Part shown: piece by piece, positions 61,344 through 64,000 of the stretch
Position numbering within the stretch: the first letter of the stretch is position 1
Layout of the letters: each line of letters starts with the position of its first letter
Origin: an uncultured Paracoccaceae bacterium
GTDB lineage: Bacteria > Pseudomonadota > Alphaproteobacteria > Rhodobacterales > Rhodobacteraceae
DNA: 64,000 nt
Direction: 5' to 3'
Assembly (NCBI GenBank): GCA_947489445.1
Contig: CANLDN010000001.1
Coordinates: forward strand, 62,001 to 126,000
The notes under the pieces: generated by a model
Told to the model about the DNA's origin: nothing
Databases searched by the model: none
What the model saw: only the letters and a program-made list of their open reading frames with translations
Translations under genes and position numbers: made by a program

Positions 61344-62381
61344 ATGAGTACCGGACGCCTGACTATCGATCTCGACGCCGTCGTCGCCAATTGGCGCGCA
61401 TTGGACGGTATGACCAATTGCAAAACCGCCGCCGTGGTCAAGGCCAATGGCTATGGGCTGGGCGCACCAAACGTGGCCAAGGCCCTGTTCAAAGCAGGCG
61501 TGCGCCAATTCTTCGTCGCCGTCGCCGAAGAGGCCGTAGAAATCCGCGAAGAGCTTGGCCAAAAGCCTGAAATATCGATCTTTTCCGGCCATATGAAGGG
61601 CGACACCGATCTGATCCGCGAACTTAATCTGACACCGATGCTGAACTCGGTCGAACAGATGACGCAGCATTTCGAAACACTGCCCGGCCACCCCTTTGGC
61701 ATCCAGCTCGACACCGGCATGAACCGGCTGGGGATGGAACCACAGGAATGGGCCGCAGTGGCTGAACTGGTCCTGTCGCAAAACCCCACGCTGGTGATGT
61801 CGCATCTGGCTTGCGCCGATGAACCCGACCACCCGATGAACCCACATCAGCTTGATGTCTTTAAACAATTGACCGACGGCATCAACGTCCCCCGGTCGCT
61901 CGCGGCCACGGGCGGCATCCTGCTCGGCCCCGAATACCATTTCGACCTGACCCGGCCCGGCATCGGCCTTTACGGCGGGCACCCGTTTGAGCACGCAACA
62001 CAAGCCATCGAACTTGACCTGCCTGTGATTCAGGTTCGCGATCTGTCCGAGGGCGAAGTTGTCGGCTACGGCAATAGCTGGCAAGCTGATCGCCCGTCCA
62101 AAATCGCAACAGTCTCAGGTGGTTACGCCGACGGGATCTTTCGCCTCCTATCAGACAAGGCCACGTTGTATCACGGCGATATCCCCTGCAAGTTGGTCGG
62201 TCGGGTCTCTATGGACCTGCTGACCATCGACATCACCGGCCTGCCCGACATACCAACCAAACTCACGCTGATTGGTCCGAAACAATCTGTTGATGATCTG
62301 GCAAAGCAAGCAAATACAATCGGTTACGAGGTGCTGACACAGCTCGGCGCGCGCTATAACCGCAAAACCTATGGCAAATAG
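61344..62381 (+). CDS. alr: Alanine racemase
   Basis: 345 residues from the ATG at 61344. PLP Lys in [43 protein letters not shown] (Arg near phosphate), [12 protein letters not shown] with the Tyr base region, and [16 protein letters not shown]. Makes D-alanine for peptidoglycan. In Rhodobacterales alr follows dnaB and precedes pqiA-like and radA, as here, allowing for the inserted genes between dnaB and alr. Confidence 0.95.
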   Translation: MSTGRLTIDLDAVVANWRALDGMTNCKTAAVVKANGYGLGAPNVAKALFKAGVRQFFVAVAEEAVEIREELGQKPEISIFSGHMKGDTDLIRELNLTPMLNSVEQMTQHFETLPGHPFGIQLDTGMNRLGMEPQEWAAVAELVLSQNPTLVMSHLACADEPDHPMNPHQLDVFKQLTDGINVPRSLAATGGILLGPEYHFDLTRPGIGLYGGHPFEHATQAIELDLPVIQVRDLSEGEVVGYGNSWQADRPSKIATVSGGYADGIFRLLSDKATLYHGDIPCKLVGRVSMDLLTIDITGLPDIPTKLTLIGPKQSVDDLAKQANTIGYEVLTQLGARYNRKTYGK

Positions 62382-62426
62382 ACATGCGAACCCCCAAGTA
62401 GGTCCAAGGTTTCATTAGGGTTTTCC

Positions 62427-62864
62427 ATGTTAAACATTCTGCGCGTCGCCAATCTCTCCCTCCTGATCCTTTTCCCGATCGCTTGGTTCGCGCCTCTCAT
62501 GCGCGCAGGGCTCCTACCTCTCTTCGGCCTGAACGAAATCAGCGTCATCACCGGCATGCAGGCGCTGTGGGAAAGCGACGTGGCCCTCGCCCTGTTGGTC
62601 ACCGCCTTCGCCCTCTTCGCACCTTATCTGAAGACAATCGGCCTCGCGCTCATCCACTTTAACCTATTGCGGCGAAAGGCTTTACCGGCGCTCTCATGGC
62701 TCGGCAAACTGGCGATGGCGGATGTATTCCTCGTCGCGCTCTACATCGTCGTCGTCAAAGGCGTGGGCATCGGCAAGGTCGAAACGGCTTGGGGTCTCTA
62801 CCTCTTCACCGCCTGCATCCTCGCCTCCATTGTCATCTCAACGCTCACCGCAAAACGCACGTAG
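62427..62864 (+). CDS. Paraquat-inducible protein A (PqiA)-like membrane protein
   Basis: 145 residues, four membrane segments: LNILRVANLSLLILFPIAWF, ALALLVTAFALFAPYLKTIG, LSWLGKLAMADVFLVALYIV, YLFTACILASIVISTLTAKR. The block APLMRAGLLPLFGLNEISVI and KLAMADVFLVALY fits the PqiA repeat unit, though only one of the two usual repeats is present. PqiA proteins work with MCE-type lipid transporters; none is seen here. Lies between alr and radA. Confidence 0.75.
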   Translation: MLNILRVANLSLLILFPIAWFAPLMRAGLLPLFGLNEISVITGMQALWESDVALALLVTAFALFAPYLKTIGLALIHFNLLRRKALPALSWLGKLAMADVFLVALYIVVVKGVGIGKVETAWGLYLFTACILASIVISTLTAKRT

Positions 62865-62884
62865 GGTGCGTGTTCATGCGCACC
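62861..62884. repeat. GTAGGGTG-type palindrome, copy 5
   Basis: ggtgcgtg / tgcgcacc arms (two G-U pairs) with a 4-nt loop, preceded by GTAG and abutting the pqiA-like stop. Same layout as copy 4 after dnaB. Confidence 0.6.
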
Positions 62885-62924
62885 ATCCATTGCGCAACCT
62901 GATCATTTGGTCCAAAAGGTGAAC

Positions 62925-64000
62925 ATGGCCAAAGACCTCACTTTCTCCTGCTCCGAATGCGGCGCGTCCCATAAAAAATGGTCCGGCCAGTGCGATGCCT
63001 GCCAGGCCTGGAACACGATCACCGAATCCAAGGCGCTATCATCCGGCCCCAAGGGCAAATCGCTGGGGGCCATCCGCGGCAAAACGATCCCTCTGACCGA
63101 TCTCGACACGCAAGAGGCCGAACCACCCCGGACCGAAGCCGGGGTCGGCGAGCTTGACCGCGTCCTAGGCGGCGGCCTTGTGAAAGCCTCCGCCCTGCTT
63201 GTCGGCGGCGATCCCGGTATCGGCAAGTCCACATTGCTGTTGCAGGCCGCTGCAAGATTTGCCCGTAATGGCTTGAAAGTCATCTATATTTCCGGTGAGG
63301 AATCCAACGCCCAAGTCCAAATGCGCGCCCGCCGTCTGGGGCTCGAGAAAAGCCCTGTCATGCTCGCCTCGGAAACAAACCTGCGCGATATCCTCACCAC
63401 GCTAGAGGCCGAAAAACCCGACCTCGCCATCATCGACTCGATCCAGACGATGTGGGCCGACAATGTGGAATCAGCTCCTGGCAGCGTCTCTCAGGTCCGG
63501 TCATCCGCGCACGAACTGACGACATTCGCCAAGCGCAACGGCATGTCTGTCATCATGGTCGGACATGTGACCAAAGATGGCACAATAGCGGGCCCGCGCG
63601 TTGTCGAACACATGGTCGACACGGTGCTCTATTTCGAAGGCGAACGCGGCCATCAGTTCCGTATCCTGCGGTCGGTCAAGAACCGGTTTGGCCCTGCAGA
63701 TGAGATCGGCGTTTTTGAAATGACCGGCAAAGGCTTGGCGGAGGTGAAGAATCCCTCTGCCCTCTTCCTGTCAGAACGCGGCACCCCTGCCCCCGGATCG
63801 GTGGTCTTCGCAGGCATCGAAGGCACAAGGACTATGCTGTGCGAGATTCAGGCACTTGTGGCACCTTCGCCACACAGCCAACCCCGCCGATCCGTGGTCG
63901 GATGGGATGGTGGCAGGCTTGCGATGATCCTTGCAGTGCTTGAATCCCGCTGCGGTGTGCCCTTCACCGGATTGGACGTATACCTCAACGTAGCAGGGGG
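62925..64000 (+). CDS. radA: DNA repair protein RadA, N-terminal part
   Basis: At least 358 residues; the gene runs off the right edge. N-terminal zinc finger CSECGASHKKWSGQCDAC, RecA-like core with Walker A GGDPGIGKSTLLLQ, Walker B LAIIDSIQTM, and the RadA motif SVKNRFGPADEIG, followed by the Lon-like C-terminal domain (GSVVFAGIEGTRTMLCEIQA). It drives branch migration in homologous recombination. The catalytic Ser/Lys region of the Lon-like domain is only partly inside the window. Confidence 0.95.
   Translation, partial: MAKDLTFSCSECGASHKKWSGQCDACQAWNTITESKALSSGPKGKSLGAIRGKTIPLTDLDTQEAEPPRTEAGVGELDRVLGGGLVKASALLVGGDPGIGKSTLLLQAAARFARNGLKVIYISGEESNAQVQMRARRLGLEKSPVMLASETNLRDILTTLEAEKPDLAIIDSIQTMWADNVESAPGSVSQVRSSAHELTTFAKRNGMSVIMVGHVTKDGTIAGPRVVEHMVDTVLYFEGERGHQFRILRSVKNRFGPADEIGVFEMTGKGLAEVKNPSALFLSERGTPAPGSVVFAGIEGTRTMLCEIQALVAPSPHSQPRRSVVGWDGGRLAMILAVLESRCGVPFTGLDVYLNVAG

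Noticed and set aside
1..64000. CRISPR array, intact insertion sequence or prophage
   Set aside because: No regularly spaced repeats with unique spacers, no transposase or integrase, and no phage structural genes were seen.

Overview
The window looks like chromosome of an alphaproteobacterium of the Rhodobacterales (Roseobacter/Rhodobacter relatives). The evidence is the gene content and order (ispG-rodZ, hemA of the ALA-synthase type, lon-HU, cysG-DUF2849-cysI-cysH-DUF934-fpr, coxDE with coxSLM, dnaB...alr-pqiA-radA), FnrL-type boxes, TRAP transporters, DUF1127, and the GTAGGGTG / GGTGGGTT intergenic palindromes. I could not run a search, so species is not assigned.

Layout. 1-4.7 kb: ispG (cut by the window edge), rodZ, hemA (minus strand) and an M20 dipeptidase. 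4.7-8.7 kb: a looser, accessory-like stretch with an ABM-domain protein, a frameshifted AraC remnant, an unrecognised membrane protein, a small lipoprotein and two identical tRNA-Asp genes. 8.7-14.6 kb: a membrane LytTR regulator, pirin, a fused MFS/spermidine-synthase protein, and a ~1 kb mini-island between tRNA-Val(TAC) and a partial copy of that tRNA, holding an immunity-like gene and a broken HHIFP-type nuclease-toxin end. A histidine phosphatase then lies between the two tRNA-Val genes. 14.6-24.5 kb: HU-like protein, lon (with a heat-shock-type promoter), tgt, an MFS permease, DUF59 and SufA-type Fe-S proteins, a periplasmic GDPD, tpiA and a lipoprotein.

24.5-32 kb is a coherent dicarboxylate module: dctPQM (TRAP transporter), dctBD (two-component system) and, between the two parts, a cobalamin-binding AerR/PpaA-like protein. 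Two GTGCG/CGCAC-type sites exactly 33 bp apart precede dctP. The DctD homologue lacks the GAFTGA loop needed for sigma-54 contact, so the system probably works in a sigma-70-type mode. A P450 and a small membrane protein follow. 33.7-39.7 kb is assimilatory sulfur reduction (Lrp-type regulator divergent from cysG, DUF2849, cysI, a 4Fe-4S APS reductase, DUF934, ferredoxin-NADP reductase), followed by an Ala/Glu-rich coiled-coil protein and infC, which begins with ATA.

41-50.3 kb is a molybdenum-hydroxylase (cox-type, form II) locus with its maturation genes coxD, coxE, xdhC and a molybdopterin-binding protein. 50.4-64 kb is mostly housekeeping: glutaryl-CoA dehydrogenase, DUF1127, pyrC, pyrE, dnaB, a methyltransferase, a MerR/aldo-keto reductase pair with a textbook 19-bp-spacer promoter, a fatty acid hydroxylase, alr, pqiA-like and radA (cut by the right edge).

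The strongest leads outside ordinary annotation are: the dct module with its paired 33-bp-phased sites, loop-less DctD and B12-binding partner; the tRNA-Val mini-island; two loci carrying the same 11-bp-phased GCATGGTTT repeats and a third, different 11-bp-phased CCGAC array; and two genes (infC, MFS) whose reading frames seem to start at ATA and ATC.
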